Numbered from the stretch's first letter, positions 38,078 through 47,751 are shown. The stretch is 64,000 nucleotides of DNA from Streptomyces sp. Je 1-332 (GCF_040730185.1 NZ_CP160402.1:6324001-6388000), one strand, 5' to 3'. Notes: generated by a model from the letters alone, not told the origin. A program made the numbers and translations.

Positions 38078-38986
38078 ATGAAAAGGCATTCGCTGAAGGA
38101 TGTCCAACAGCAGACGTGCAAGAGGCGCGATGCCTGGTGGACGGTTCTTCTCGTGGACCCCGTCGCCACCCGGCTCGTCCGGTTCCTCGCTCGCTTCGAA
38201 CGTGTCACGCCGAACGGCGTGACGTGGTCGGCGCTCCTTGTCGGCATCGCCGCGGCCGGATTCTTCGTGCGGGGCGACCAGCTGTCCCTCGTCATCGGCG
38301 CGCTTCTCTACCACGTGAGCTTCATCCTCGACTGCGTCGACGGAAAACTTGCCCGCCTCAAAGGGAACGGCACGGTGTTCGGGGGCTGGCTCGACTACGT
38401 CTTCGACCGGATACGGGTGCTGTGCTGCGCCATCGCCCTGATGGGCGGCCAGTATCTGCGCACCGACGACGAGTGGTACCTCGTGGGTGCGCTTGCGGTC
38501 GTCTTCCTCGACATGCTCCGGTACGTCGACGCCCTGCAGATCTACAAGATGCGGGTGGCGATGCGACGCAGGATCGAGGACCTGGCCGCCGAGCGCGGGC
38601 AGGGCGCACGGGCCGGGAACACCCCGCCGGTGGTCTTCATGGAGGACCTGATGCGGGAGAACCCGGACCTGGACCCCGAGCGGCAGCAACCGCCCCGCAG
38701 CGTGACCGTCGTCGACCTGCACGCGGGGTTCCGCGGCCGCTTCCCCTGGTACGCCCGCGTACGCAGGACACTGACCGAGCACCGCATCCGGCCGCATCTG
38801 GTGAGCGGAATCGAATTCCAGATGGCGATCTTCATCATCGCGCCGCTGACGGGATGCATTCTCCCCGTCACGGTGGTCGCGGGCGCGCTGCTCGCCCTTT
38901 TCGAACTGGCCATCATGTACAAATTCTGGCTCTCCACACGGGATTTCAGCCGCGTCATGGAGAAACGGGAGTGGAGCCTCATATGA
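38078..38986 (+). CDS. CDP-alcohol phosphatidyltransferase family membrane enzyme
   Basis: The 302-residue membrane protein carries the complete signature DCVDGKLAR-x8-GGWLDYVFD, fitting D-x2-DG-x2-AR-x8-9-G-x3-D-x3-D, which binds the metal and CDP. About six membrane spans surround it. It is longer than housekeeping phospholipid synthases and has an extra hydrophilic stretch (about 165-245). With the GT2/TagF-like gene overlapping by 4 bp, it probably makes a lipid-linked or polyol-phosphate precursor for a wall polymer rather than a bulk phospholipid. Ribosome-binding site GAGGGG. Confidence 0.85.
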   Translation: MKRHSLKDVQQQTCKRRDAWWTVLLVDPVATRLVRFLARFERVTPNGVTWSALLVGIAAAGFFVRGDQLSLVIGALLYHVSFILDCVDGKLARLKGNGTVFGGWLDYVFDRIRVLCCAIALMGGQYLRTDDEWYLVGALAVVFLDMLRYVDALQIYKMRVAMRRRIEDLAAERGQGARAGNTPPVVFMEDLMRENPDLDPERQQPPRSVTVVDLHAGFRGRFPWYARVRRTLTEHRIRPHLVSGIEFQMAIFIIAPLTGCILPVTVVAGALLALFELAIMYKFWLSTRDFSRVMEKREWSLI

Positions 38987-41900
38987 CGCCGAGACTGAGC
39001 ATCATCGTCCCCTTCTACGGGGTGGAGGAGTACCTCTTCGACTGCCTCCAGTCGATCGCCGAACAGACCTTCCGTGATTTCGAAGTCGTTCTCGTGGACG
39101 ACGAGTCGCCGGACGGCAGCGTGGAGATCGCCCGTGATTTCGTGGCTCAGGACCCGCGTTTCCGCCTCGTGTCGCAGCGCAACGGCGGACTCGGCCACGC
39201 ACGGAACACGGGGTTCACGCACGCGGATCCGGGTTCCGAGTTCATCACCTTCGTCGACAGTGACGACGTACTGCCGAACTACGCCTACAGCGTGATGGTC
39301 AAGTCCCTCGAAGAGAGCGGATCCGACTTCGTCGCGGGAAATGTCCATCTGCTGTACGGCGCGGGCACCCGGCAGTCCCCGCTGCACGCCCCGCTGGCGA
39401 AGAAGCGGACGCGTACGCACATCAGCGAGGTGCCCGACCTCGTCAATGACCGCACGGCCTGGAACAAGGTGTTCCGCCGTGAGTTCTGGGAGAAGCACGC
39501 GTTCGCCTTCCCCGTCGGGGTCCTCTACGAGGACACCCCGGTCACCATGCCCGCCCACCACAAGGCGACCGCCGTCGACGTGATCGAGCGGCCCGTCTAC
39601 TACTGGCGCCAGCGTGAGGGTTCGTCGGCGCCCTCGATCACCCAGCGGCGCACGGAGGTCAAGGGCCTCGTCGACCGCGTCGCCGCCTGCGACGGCGTCA
39701 GCCGCATGCTGGCCGAGGCCGACGCCGCCGACGGCCGGCGGCGCAAGTACGAGTACGACCTGCGCGTCCTCACCTCCGACCTCCCGCCGTTCATGAAGGT
39801 CCTCCTCGACGCCGACGACGCGTTCCGCGCCCGCTTCCAGGAGCTGACCCGCGACTACCTCGGCCGTGTCGAGGCGGAGGTCCTCGACGCGCTGCCCGCC
39901 CAGCTCCGCCTGAAATGGCACCTGGTGCGCTCCGACGCGTACGAGGACCTGCTCGCCCTGCTGGCCAGGGAGCGGCGCGGCGAGAAGCTCGCCGTGCACC
40001 ACGGTCTGCGGCACGCCTACCTGAAGTACACCCCCGAGGTCACCGGGCGGCGCGTACCCAAGTCCGTCCTGCGCTGCGACGACGAGCTCTCGGCCCGCGC
40101 CGTCCTGACCGACGTCAGCTGGCGGGACGGCCGCATGCGGGTCGAGGGGTACGCCTACATCCGGCACGTCGACGCGGCCTCGCGCATCGGTTCGTTCAAG
40201 GTGGTGGCGCTGCGTGAACGCGGCACCCGCCGCACGCTGCCGGTGCGCGTACGCTCCGTGCGCCGCCCGGACGCCACCGCGGGCTCGGGCCAGTACCACC
40301 GCAGCTACGACTGGGCCGGCTTCTCCTTCGAGGTCGACGTCCAACGACTGCGTCACCGCGGCGAGTTCCACCGCGGCACCTGGGGTCTGCGCATCGGGAT
40401 CCTCTCCGGCGGCAAGCTGCGCCTGGCCAAGCTCGCCAAGGGCACCCGCGGCTCGGCGAGCCACCCGCCGTACTACTGCCCGGACGAGAAGACGCGCGTG
40501 ATCCCCGCCTTCGGCGGCGGGGGACTGCTGCTGCGCGTGGAACCCGTCCGTGCCCTGGTCACCGGCCACCGGCTGTCCGGCGACCACCTGGAACTGCGGA
40601 TCGACCTCGCCCGGCGCCACCGTGCCCGGGCGGCACTGCGCATCCAGCACCTCGTCCTCGGCAAGTACCGCGAGTACCCGATGGAGCAGCTCGGCGGCAT
40701 GGAGGGCCCCGGGGTGCGCGTCGTCCGCATCCCGGCCTGCGATCTCGCGGAGTTCGGCGTCGACGGCCGGCACGGCTTCCAGCGGATGCTCAACACCTCG
40801 GACAGCAACGGCTGGCGCTGCCAACTGGTCCTCGGCAGGAAGACCGTACGCATGATGGTCGACCCGCGTCTCGCGGAGGGCCACTACCTCGCCCCGGACC
40901 GCCCCGGCGCCACCGCGGGCAGCAGGCAGCTGGTGGTGCACCAGAACACGTCGGGAGACCTGGCGCTCTACGAGACGGACGTCTTCGCGGTGGCCACCTC
41001 GGTGAACTGGGGGCCGGAAGGTGAACTCCACGTCGAGGGGCGGCTGTTGGGCTCCCACCGGGTGGGCGGGCGGCTCGTGCTGCACCACCGCGGCCAGAAG
41101 GAGGAGTGGACCTTCCCTGTAGAGGTGTCGGGCAAGGTGTCGGACGACGGGGCGGACTACGGGGCGGGCCGCCGCTTCCGGGTCACGCTGCACCCGGCCG
41201 CCGTCGACTCGCTCGCCGGTACCGTGCCGCTGCGGCCCGGCGCCTGGGACGTACGCTTCCGCGCCGAGGGAACCGACGCGGGCGCCGACAGCCCGGTGCG
41301 CCTGGACCGGCCGCTCCTGGGCTCCCTGCCCCTGGCGTACGGAGCGTCCGGCTTCACCGTGGAGCGGGCCCGCTTCAACCAGCTGATCGTCGTCGCCCCG
41401 TCCAGGGTCGCCGAGCAGGAGCGCGGACCCTACTGGCAGCGCAGGCTCCAGCACGAGGTCTACCCCGCCGCACGGCGCGAGCCGCTGCGTGACGCCGTGC
41501 TCTACAACAGCTTCACCGGCCGCCAGTTCTCCGGAAACCCGCGCGCCATCCACGAGGCACTGCTGCGCAGGCATGAACCCCTCGAACACCTGTGGGTCGT
41601 GCGTGACGACCAGGTGCAGGTGCCCGCCACGGCCAGGCCCGTGACCATGTGGAGCCGCGAGTGGTACGAGGCCCTCGCGCGCTGCCGCTACATCGTCTCC
41701 AACACCCATCTGCCCGAGTGGGTCGAGCGCAGGGAGGGCCAGGTCATCGTCCAGACCTGGCACGGCACACCCCTGAAGCGGATCGCCCACGACATCGAGA
41801 ACGTGCGCTTCTCCGACCAGCGCTACCTGGAGAAGATGGCCGAAGAAGTGCCCCACTGGAGCCTGCTCGTGTCGCCCAACAGCTTCAGCACCCCGATCCT

Positions 41901-42621
41901 GCGCCGCGCCTTCCGGTACGAGGGCGAGATCCTGGAGTCCGGCTACCCGCGCAACGACATCCTGTTCTCCGACCGCGCCGCCGACGTGGCCGCCGAGGTG
42001 CGCGCCCGTCTCGGCCTGCCCGCCGGCAAACGCGTCGTCCTGTACGCCCCCACCTGGCGGGACGACCTCTTCCACAGCCCCGGCCGCTACAAGCTCGACC
42101 TGCGCCTCGACCTGGAGCGGGCCCGCGAGGAGCTCGGCCACGACCACGTCCTGCTGGTGCGCAAGCACCCCAACGTCGTCGACGACGTGCCGGGCGCGGG
42201 GGACGGCTTCGTCTTCGACGTCTCCAAGTACCCCGACATCGCTGACCTTTTCGTCGTCACGGACCTGCTCATCACCGACTACTCGTCGCTGATGTTCGAC
42301 TTCGCGATCACCGGACGCCCGATGTTCTTCTTCACCTACGACATGGAGCGCTACCGCGAGAAGCTCCGCGGCTTCTACTTCGACTTCGAGGCGGAGGCAC
42401 CGGGCCCACTGATCCCGGACTCCGAGACCCTGCTGCGGGCCATCCGGCACGTCGACTCCATCGCACCCCGGTACCGGCCCCGCTACCAGCGGTTCCAGTC
42501 CCTGTTCTGCGACTTCGACGACGGCCACGCGGCCGACCGGGTCATCGACCGCATGACGGAACTGGCCTGGCCGTTCCGCGCACGGCAGGTCGCCCGCGGG
42601 CGGCACCGCAAAGCCGCCTGA
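38983..42621 (+). CDS. Fusion of GT2 glycosyltransferase and TagF/TagB-like glycerophosphotransferase
   Basis: The 1212-residue protein starts at ATG 38983, overlapping the previous TGA. Residues 1 to about 230 are a GT2/GT-A domain (LSIIVPFYGVEEYLFDCLQS, VDDESPDGS, DSDD). Residues about 330-800 are a beta-rich region I cannot assign. Residues about 830-1190 are a CDP-glycerol glycerophosphotransferase domain with VQTWHGTPLKRIAHD, LLVSPNSFSTPILRRAF, ESGYPRNDIL, VLYAPTWRDD and ITDYSSLMFDFAITGRPM. The enzyme should add sugar and polyol-phosphate units to a teichoic-acid-like polymer at the cytoplasmic membrane face. Confidence 0.88.
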   Translation: MTPRLSIIVPFYGVEEYLFDCLQSIAEQTFRDFEVVLVDDESPDGSVEIARDFVAQDPRFRLVSQRNGGLGHARNTGFTHADPGSEFITFVDSDDVLPNYAYSVMVKSLEESGSDFVAGNVHLLYGAGTRQSPLHAPLAKKRTRTHISEVPDLVNDRTAWNKVFRREFWEKHAFAFPVGVLYEDTPVTMPAHHKATAVDVIERPVYYWRQREGSSAPSITQRRTEVKGLVDRVAACDGVSRMLAEADAADGRRRKYEYDLRVLTSDLPPFMKVLLDADDAFRARFQELTRDYLGRVEAEVLDALPAQLRLKWHLVRSDAYEDLLALLARERRGEKLAVHHGLRHAYLKYTPEVTGRRVPKSVLRCDDELSARAVLTDVSWRDGRMRVEGYAYIRHVDAASRIGSFKVVALRERGTRRTLPVRVRSVRRPDATAGSGQYHRSYDWAGFSFEVDVQRLRHRGEFHRGTWGLRIGILSGGKLRLAKLAKGTRGSASHPPYYCPDEKTRVIPAFGGGGLLLRVEPVRALVTGHRLSGDHLELRIDLARRHRARAALRIQHLVLGKYREYPMEQLGGMEGPGVRVVRIPACDLAEFGVDGRHGFQRMLNTSDSNGWRCQLVLGRKTVRMMVDPRLAEGHYLAPDRPGATAGSRQLVVHQNTSGDLALYETDVFAVATSVNWGPEGELHVEGRLLGSHRVGGRLVLHHRGQKEEWTFPVEVSGKVSDDGADYGAGRRFRVTLHPAAVDSLAGTVPLRPGAWDVRFRAEGTDAGADSPVRLDRPLLGSLPLAYGASGFTVERARFNQLIVVAPSRVAEQERGPYWQRRLQHEVYPAARREPLRDAVLYNSFTGRQFSGNPRAIHEALLRRHEPLEHLWVVRDDQVQVPATARPVTMWSREWYEALARCRYIVSNTHLPEWVERREGQVIVQTWHGTPLKRIAHDIENVRFSDQRYLEKMAEEVPHWSLLVSPNSFSTPILRRAFRYEGEILESGYPRNDILFSDRAADVAAEVRARLGLPAGKRVVLYAPTWRDDLFHSPGRYKLDLRLDLERAREELGHDHVLLVRKHPNVVDDVPGAGDGFVFDVSKYPDIADLFVVTDLLITDYSSLMFDFAITGRPMFFFTYDMERYREKLRGFYFDFEAEAPGPLIPDSETLLRAIRHVDSIAPRYRPRYQRFQSLFCDFDDGHAADRVIDRMTELAWPFRARQVARGRHRKAA

Positions 42622-42655
42622 CCTCCGCCACCCGATCCCCCCACCACGACTGGTA

Positions 42656-43621
42656 GTGATTGCCGTGAAGAACCCGTTCCCCCGTCGCCAGCCCCCGCCC
42701 GACTTCTCCAGGCTCTACGCCGTCGGCCAGGCCCTGGAGAAGCACCGTGAACTCAAGCAGGCCGCCTGGGTGTACGAGCAGGCGGTCCGCCTCGACCCGG
42801 ACGGACTGCCCGTCGACCTGGAGCTCATCGCCTCGGAACCCCAACGCTTCATGTACCGGCGGCAGATGGCCCGCTTCCTGACCGAGCATCTCGACACGCT
42901 CAGGAGCAGGGTCGGGGACGGGCCCGTCGAGGAGAACACGGACCCGAAGATCTTCGTCTACTGGGCGCAGGGATTCGACGACGCGCCGCCGATCGTCCGG
43001 GCCTGCCGCAAACAGCTGGAGGCCCTGCACATCGGGGAAGTGATCGAACTCGACAGGGAGTCACTGCACCGGTGGGTGGACATCCCCGCCGACGTCCGGC
43101 TGCACGCGGAGCCCGACCGCACCCACTACTCCGACCTCGTGCGCTTCGCCCTGCTGCGCCGCTACGGAGGAGTGTGGTTCGACGCCACCTGCCTGGCGTC
43201 CGAATCGGTGTTCGGCAACTTCGACGCCCTGGTCACATCGGGCTTCTTCGCGTTCCGCTACCACGACGCGCTGATCTCCAACTGGTTCCTCGCGGCACGG
43301 CCCGGCAACTACATCACCGAGATGATGTACCAAGCCCAGTGCGCGTACTGGCGCCACCGGAACATCGACGTGCACTACTTCTTCCCGCACCACATGTTCG
43401 AGTCCCTGTACTACCTGGACCCGCGGTTCGCCGCCGTCTGGGACGCCACCCCCGACCTGAGCTCCCACCCGCCGCACGAGCTGCAGAAGGCGATGCAGGA
43501 GCCGTACGACGACGCCCGCTTCAGGCAGCTGGTCTCGAAGTCCTTCGTCCACAAACTGACGTACAAGCGCGACGCGAAGCCGGGCAGCATCCTGGAGCGC
43601 ATCGCGAGCGCGGCGGCCTGA
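42656..43621 (+). CDS. Caps_synth-type (capsular polysaccharide) glycosyltransferase
   Basis: The 321-residue protein shows the GT32/Caps_synth pattern: KIFVYWAQGFDDAPPIVRAC at the N-terminal strand and THYSDLVRFALLRRYGGVWFDATCL in the active site, where GT32 members usually have DxD. Here it is D-A-T, so metal binding may differ. It is probably cytoplasmic. GTG 42656 is used; GTG 42665 is possible. It follows the GT2/TagF-like gene by 34 bp and ends at a bidirectional terminator, so it is the last gene of the wall-polymer operon. Confidence 0.82.
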   Translation: MIAVKNPFPRRQPPPDFSRLYAVGQALEKHRELKQAAWVYEQAVRLDPDGLPVDLELIASEPQRFMYRRQMARFLTEHLDTLRSRVGDGPVEENTDPKIFVYWAQGFDDAPPIVRACRKQLEALHIGEVIELDRESLHRWVDIPADVRLHAEPDRTHYSDLVRFALLRRYGGVWFDATCLASESVFGNFDALVTSGFFAFRYHDALISNWFLAARPGNYITEMMYQAQCAYWRHRNIDVHYFFPHHMFESLYYLDPRFAAVWDATPDLSSHPPHELQKAMQEPYDDARFRQLVSKSFVHKLTYKRDAKPGSILERIASAAA

Positions 43622-43653
43622 CCAGGGCCTGGCGGCACGCTCCGGGCACGGCG

Positions 43654-43691
43654 AAGGGGTGTCCGGTCGGCCGAGCCGCCGGACACCCCTT
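43654..43691. terminator. Bidirectional terminator between polymer operon and fadB
   Basis: Perfect 13-bp arms AAGGGGTGTCCGG and CCGGACACCCCTT around a 12-nt loop, with A-rich and T-containing outer ends, placed between convergent genes. Confidence 0.9.
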
Positions 43692-43705
43692 GCACCACAC
43701 GGACG

Positions 43706-45847
43706 TTACGCGGGAACGCTGGCCACGCCCGGCGCCAGGAACCGCTTGCCGGTGACGCGCTCGCTGACACCCTCACGGTCCAGGTACGGCGTGATGCCGC
43801 CCAGGTGGAAGGGCCAGCCGGCGCCGGTGATCAGGCACAGGTCGATGTCCTGCGCCTCGGCAACGACACCCTCGTCGAGCATGAGGCCGATCTCCTGCGC
43901 CACGGCGTCGAGCACGCGGACGCGGGTCTGCTCCTCGGTCAGGACGGTGTCGCCCTGCTTGAGGAGCGCGGCGACCTCGGGGTCGAGCTCCGGCTTGCCG
44001 GAGTCGTAGACGTAGAAGCCGCGCTTGCCGGCCTTGACGACCGCCGCGAGGTTCGGCGAGACCGTGAAGCGCTCCGGGAAGGCGCGGTTCAGGGTCTCCG
44101 ACACGTGCAGACCGATGGCAGGACCGACGAGCTCAAGGAGCACCAGCGGCGACATCGGCAGACCGAGCGGCTCGACGGCCTTCTCGGCCACCGCGACCGG
44201 GGTGCCTTCGTCGATGACGTTCTGGATCTCGCCCATGAAGCGGGTGAGGATGCGGTTCACGACGAACGCCGGGGCGTCCTTCACCAGGACCGCGGTCTTC
44301 TTCAGCTTCTTGGCGACACCGAACGCCGTGGCCAGCGACGCGTCGTCCGTCTGCTCGCCGCGCACGATCTCCAGGAGCGGCAGGATCGCGACGGGGTTGA
44401 AGAAGTGGAAGCCGACGACCCGCTCGGGGTGCTTCAGCTTCGACGCCATCTCGGAGACCGAGAGCGAGGAGGTGTTGGTGGCGAGGATGGCGTGCGCCGG
44501 AGCGACGGCTTCCACCTCCGCGAACACCTGCTGCTTGACGCCGATCTCCTCGAAGACGGCCTCGATGATGAAGTCGGCGTCGGAGAAGCCCTCGGCCTTG
44601 TCGAGCACGCCGGAGACGAGCCCCTTCAGACGGTTGGCCTTGTCCTGGTTGACGCGGCCCTTGAGGAGAAGCTTGTCGATCTCCTCATGGACGTAACCGA
44701 CGCCCTTGTCGACGCGTGCCTGGTCGATGTCGGTCAGGACGACCGGCACCTCAAGACGGCGCAGGAACAGGAGGGCCAGCTGCGAGGCCATCAGACCGGC
44801 GCCGACGACGCCGACCTTGGTGACCGGGCGCGCCAGGTTCTTGTCCGGGGCACCCGCGGGGCGCTTGGCGCGCTTCTGGACGAGGTTGAACGCGTAGATG
44901 CCGCTGCGCAGTTCGCCACCCATGATGAGGTCGGCGAGCGCGACGTCCTCCGCGTCGAAGCCCTTCTGCAGGTCGCCGTCCTTGGCGGCCGCGATGATCT
45001 CCAGGGCGCGATAGGCGGCCGGGGCGGCGCCGTGCACCTTGGAGTCCGCGATGCCACGGCCACGTGCGACGGCGGCGTCCCAGGCCTCGCCACGGTCGAC
45101 CTCGGGACGCTCCACCGTGAGCGAGCCGTTGAGGACGGAGGCCGTCCAGATCAGCGACTGCTCCAGGAAGTCAGCGCCTTCGAAGAGCGCGTCGGCGATG
45201 CCGAGCTCGAAGACCTGCTTGCCCTTGAGCTGACGGTTCTGGTTGAGCGAGTTCTCGATGATGACCGAGACCGCGCGGTCCGCGCCGATGAGGTTCGGAA
45301 GCAGCGCGCAGCCGCCCCAGCCCGGTACGAGACCGAGGAAGACCTCGGGCAGCGAGAAGGCGGGCAGCGCCTTGGAGACGGTGCGGTACGAGCAGTGCAG
45401 ACCGACCTCGACACCGCCGCCCATCGCGGCACCGTTGTAGTACGCGAAGGAGGGGACAGCGAGTCCGGAGAGCCGCTTGAAGACCTCGTGGCCACCCTTG
45501 CCGATGGCGAGCGCGTCCTCGTGCCGCTTGAGGATCTCGACGCCCTTGAGGTCGGCGCCGACGGCGAAGATGAACGGCTTGCCGGTGACACCGACACCGA
45601 CGATCGTGCCCTCGGCCGCCTCCTTCTCGACCTGGTCGATCGCGGCGTTCAGGTTCGCCAGCGAGCCCGGACCGAAGGTGGTCGGCTTGGTGTGGTCGAA
45701 GCCGTTGTCGAGCGTGATGAGCGCGAAGCGCCCGGCGCCCGCGGGCAGGTCGAGGTGGCGCACGTGCGCCTGCGTGACGACCTCGTCGGGGAACAGCTCG
45801 GCCGCGCCCTTCAGAAGCTCGGTGGTGGAGCTGGTGGAGCTGCTCAC
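43706..45847 (-). CDS. fadB: Fatty-acid oxidation complex alpha subunit: enoyl-CoA hydratase/3-hydroxyacyl-CoA dehydrogenase
   Basis: The 713-residue bifunctional enzyme hydrates enoyl-CoA and oxidises 3-hydroxyacyl-CoA in beta-oxidation. The N-terminal crotonase half has the oxyanion-hole region FNYY-like AYYNGAAMGGGVEVGLHC and LGLVPGWGG. The C-terminal half has the NAD fold (VGVVGAGLMASQLALLFLRR) and the dehydrogenase signature HFFNPV. GTG 45847 overlaps the thiolase TGA in GTGA, so the pair is translationally coupled. Confidence 0.94.
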   Translation of the reverse strand: MSSSTSSTTELLKGAAELFPDEVVTQAHVRHLDLPAGAGRFALITLDNGFDHTKPTTFGPGSLANLNAAIDQVEKEAAEGTIVGVGVTGKPFIFAVGADLKGVEILKRHEDALAIGKGGHEVFKRLSGLAVPSFAYYNGAAMGGGVEVGLHCSYRTVSKALPAFSLPEVFLGLVPGWGGCALLPNLIGADRAVSVIIENSLNQNRQLKGKQVFELGIADALFEGADFLEQSLIWTASVLNGSLTVERPEVDRGEAWDAAVARGRGIADSKVHGAAPAAYRALEIIAAAKDGDLQKGFDAEDVALADLIMGGELRSGIYAFNLVQKRAKRPAGAPDKNLARPVTKVGVVGAGLMASQLALLFLRRLEVPVVLTDIDQARVDKGVGYVHEEIDKLLLKGRVNQDKANRLKGLVSGVLDKAEGFSDADFIIEAVFEEIGVKQQVFAEVEAVAPAHAILATNTSSLSVSEMASKLKHPERVVGFHFFNPVAILPLLEIVRGEQTDDASLATAFGVAKKLKKTAVLVKDAPAFVVNRILTRFMGEIQNVIDEGTPVAVAEKAVEPLGLPMSPLVLLELVGPAIGLHVSETLNRAFPERFTVSPNLAAVVKAGKRGFYVYDSGKPELDPEVAALLKQGDTVLTEEQTRVRVLDAVAQEIGLMLDEGVVAEAQDIDLCLITGAGWPFHLGGITPYLDREGVSERVTGKRFLAPGVASVPA

Positions 45848-47070
45848 TTGTCGCCTCCGGCGTCCTTGTGGTTCGGGTTCTCCCAGATGACGGTGGCGCC
45901 CATGCCGAAGCCGACGCACATCGTGGTCAGGCCGTAGCGGACGTCCGGCTGCTCCTCGAACTGCCGCGCCAGCTGCGTCATCAGACGCACGCCGGAGGAG
46001 GCGAGGGGGTGGCCGTAGGCGATGGCGCCGCCGTACTGGTTCACGCGGGTGTCGTCGTCCGCGATGCCGTAGTGCTCGAGGAAGGCGAGCACCTGCACGG
46101 CGAAGGCCTCATTGATCTCGAAGAGACCGATGTCGGAGATGGAGAGACCGGCCTGGGCGAGCGCCTTCTCCGTGGCGGGGATGGGTCCGTAACCCATCAC
46201 CTCAGGCTCGACACCAGCGAAGGAGTACGAGACAAGCCGCATCTTGACCGGCAGGTCGTGCTCCCGGGCGAAGTCCTCGGAGGCGATGATCGACGCGGTG
46301 GCGCCGTCGTTGAGGCCCGCGGCGTTGCCGGCGGTGACGCGGCCGTGGGTACGGAAGGGCGTCTTGAGACCGGCAAGGCTCTCGAGCGTCGTCCCCGGCC
46401 GCATCGGCTCATCGGCGGTGGCGAGCCCCCAGCCGGTCTCGCCGGCTTCCTCGTTGGTCCGCCGTACGGAGACGGGCACGAGGTCCTGCTGGATCTTGCC
46501 GTTGGCGTAGGCCTTGGCGGCCTTCTCCTGCGAACGCACGGCGTACTCGTCGGCACGCTGCTTGGTGATGCTCGGATACCGGTCGTGAAGGTTCTCGGCG
46601 GTCATGCCCATGAAGAGGGCGGATTCATCGACGAGCTTCTCGCTCACGAACCGGGGGTTCGGGTCGACGCCCTCGCCCATGGGGTGGCGGCCCATGTGCT
46701 CGACGCCACCGGCGATGACGGCGTCGTACGCGCCGAACGCGATGGAGCCGGCGGTGGCCGTGACGGCGGTGAGCGCGCCCGCACACATGCGGTCGATGGA
46801 GTATCCGGGCACGGACTGCGGAAGCCCGGCCAGGATCCCCGCCGTGCGGCCCAGCGTCAGACCCTGGTCGCCGATCTGCGTGGTCGCGGCGATGGCGACC
46901 TCGTCGATCTTGGCGGGGTCGAGGGCCGGGTTGCGGCGAAGGAGCTCCCGGATGGCCTTCACGATGAGGTCATCCGCACGGGTCTCGTGGTAGATGCCCT
47001 TCGGGCCCGCCTTGCCGAACGGGGTGCGGACGCCATCAACGAAGACGACGTCCCTGACGGTACGAGGCAC
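45844..47070 (-). CDS. fadA: Acetyl-CoA acyltransferase (3-ketoacyl-CoA thiolase)
   Basis: The 408-residue thiolase has the acylated Cys in SIDRMCAGALTAV, the His motif in NEAFA/GGAIAYGHPLASSG and the final base Cys in TMCVGFGMGATVI. It cleaves 3-ketoacyl-CoA, completing each beta-oxidation round with FadB. GTG 47070 is chosen because GGAGGAG lies about 9 nt upstream and the product begins PRTVRDVVFVDGVRTPFG. It is first in the fadA-fadB operon; composite repeat 2 lies directly upstream. Confidence 0.94.
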   Translation of the reverse strand: MPRTVRDVVFVDGVRTPFGKAGPKGIYHETRADDLIVKAIRELLRRNPALDPAKIDEVAIAATTQIGDQGLTLGRTAGILAGLPQSVPGYSIDRMCAGALTAVTATAGSIAFGAYDAVIAGGVEHMGRHPMGEGVDPNPRFVSEKLVDESALFMGMTAENLHDRYPSITKQRADEYAVRSQEKAAKAYANGKIQQDLVPVSVRRTNEEAGETGWGLATADEPMRPGTTLESLAGLKTPFRTHGRVTAGNAAGLNDGATASIIASEDFAREHDLPVKMRLVSYSFAGVEPEVMGYGPIPATEKALAQAGLSISDIGLFEINEAFAVQVLAFLEHYGIADDDTRVNQYGGAIAYGHPLASSGVRLMTQLARQFEEQPDVRYGLTTMCVGFGMGATVIWENPNHKDAGGDK

Positions 47071-47264
47071 GATGGCTCTCCTCCAGGGTGCGGGTGCGCC
47101 TGCCGGCGCGCTTCCGGTCCCCATGCTACTTGCCGGTAACTAGACTGCCCAGTCCCGGCTCGGGGAGGCGAAGGTCACACTTGGGGGCGGCGTTGCGGGG
47201 CCGGGGGCTTTGCTGCTTGCCGGGGCCATCCGGTTGTCCCGAGGTTGGCGGTTCCGGACCGGGA

Positions 47265-47323
47265 GTCAAGGGCGCTCCTGCGTCGCGTCGGCTACGCCGA
47301 TTCCGCTGCGCTCCACCCTTGAC
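47265..47323 (+). repeat. Palindromic core repeat, copy C
   Basis: Starts GTCAAGGGCGCTCC, centre TCGGCTACGCCGA, ends CCACCCTTGAC. Terminal GTCAAGGG/CCCTTGAC and the centre are self-complementary. It is the inverted partner of copy D on the other side of the IS110 element. Confidence 0.85.
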
Positions 47324-47647
47324 ACCCGCCCCTCCACCACGCGAGGGAAGACGACCGGACGGCCCAGGGGCGGGACTCTCGGGGACTCCCGTGGGGCCGT
47401 TCGGTTTTCTTGCCGGGTGCGGACTGGTTCGTCGGGGGTGGCCGGTGGTGGATGGGGTGCGCGGCTCGTTCGGGAGGGGAGCCCGGTCTCGTCAAGCGTC
47501 TACCGACCGGATCTTCCGGGGTGGCCGGGACGGGGAGACGCGCGCGGTCCCGTCGGGATTTGCGCTCGGTCTCGTCAGGCGCCTGCCGACCGGATGTGCG
47601 CGGGTGGCCGGGGCTTGGAGACGTGTGCGGGCTCGGTGGAGTGCCAG

Positions 47648-47706
47648 GTGCAGAAAATTTCCGCTCCACCAATGCGGGGGTGGGGATCGGCGGGATTTTT
47701 CTGCAC
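47648..47706. repeat. 59-bp imperfect inverted repeat (E3)
   Basis: GTGCAGAAAATTTCCGC and GCGGGATTTTTCTGCAC pair at 15 of 17 positions around a 25-nt loop. It lies between the left arm and the 88-bp element; no full second copy was seen. Confidence 0.65.
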
Positions 47707-47751
47707 ACCGCGTGATGGTGGTGCTGCGGGTGCCGTGGTCGTGCGGGTGCC

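Noticed and set aside
38026..38982. In-frame 319-codon N-terminal extension of the GT2/TagF-like gene
   Set aside because: It overlaps the complete CDP-alcohol phosphotransferase gene in another frame and is Arg/Pro/Gly-rich without motifs. The GT2 domain starts immediately after ATG 38983.
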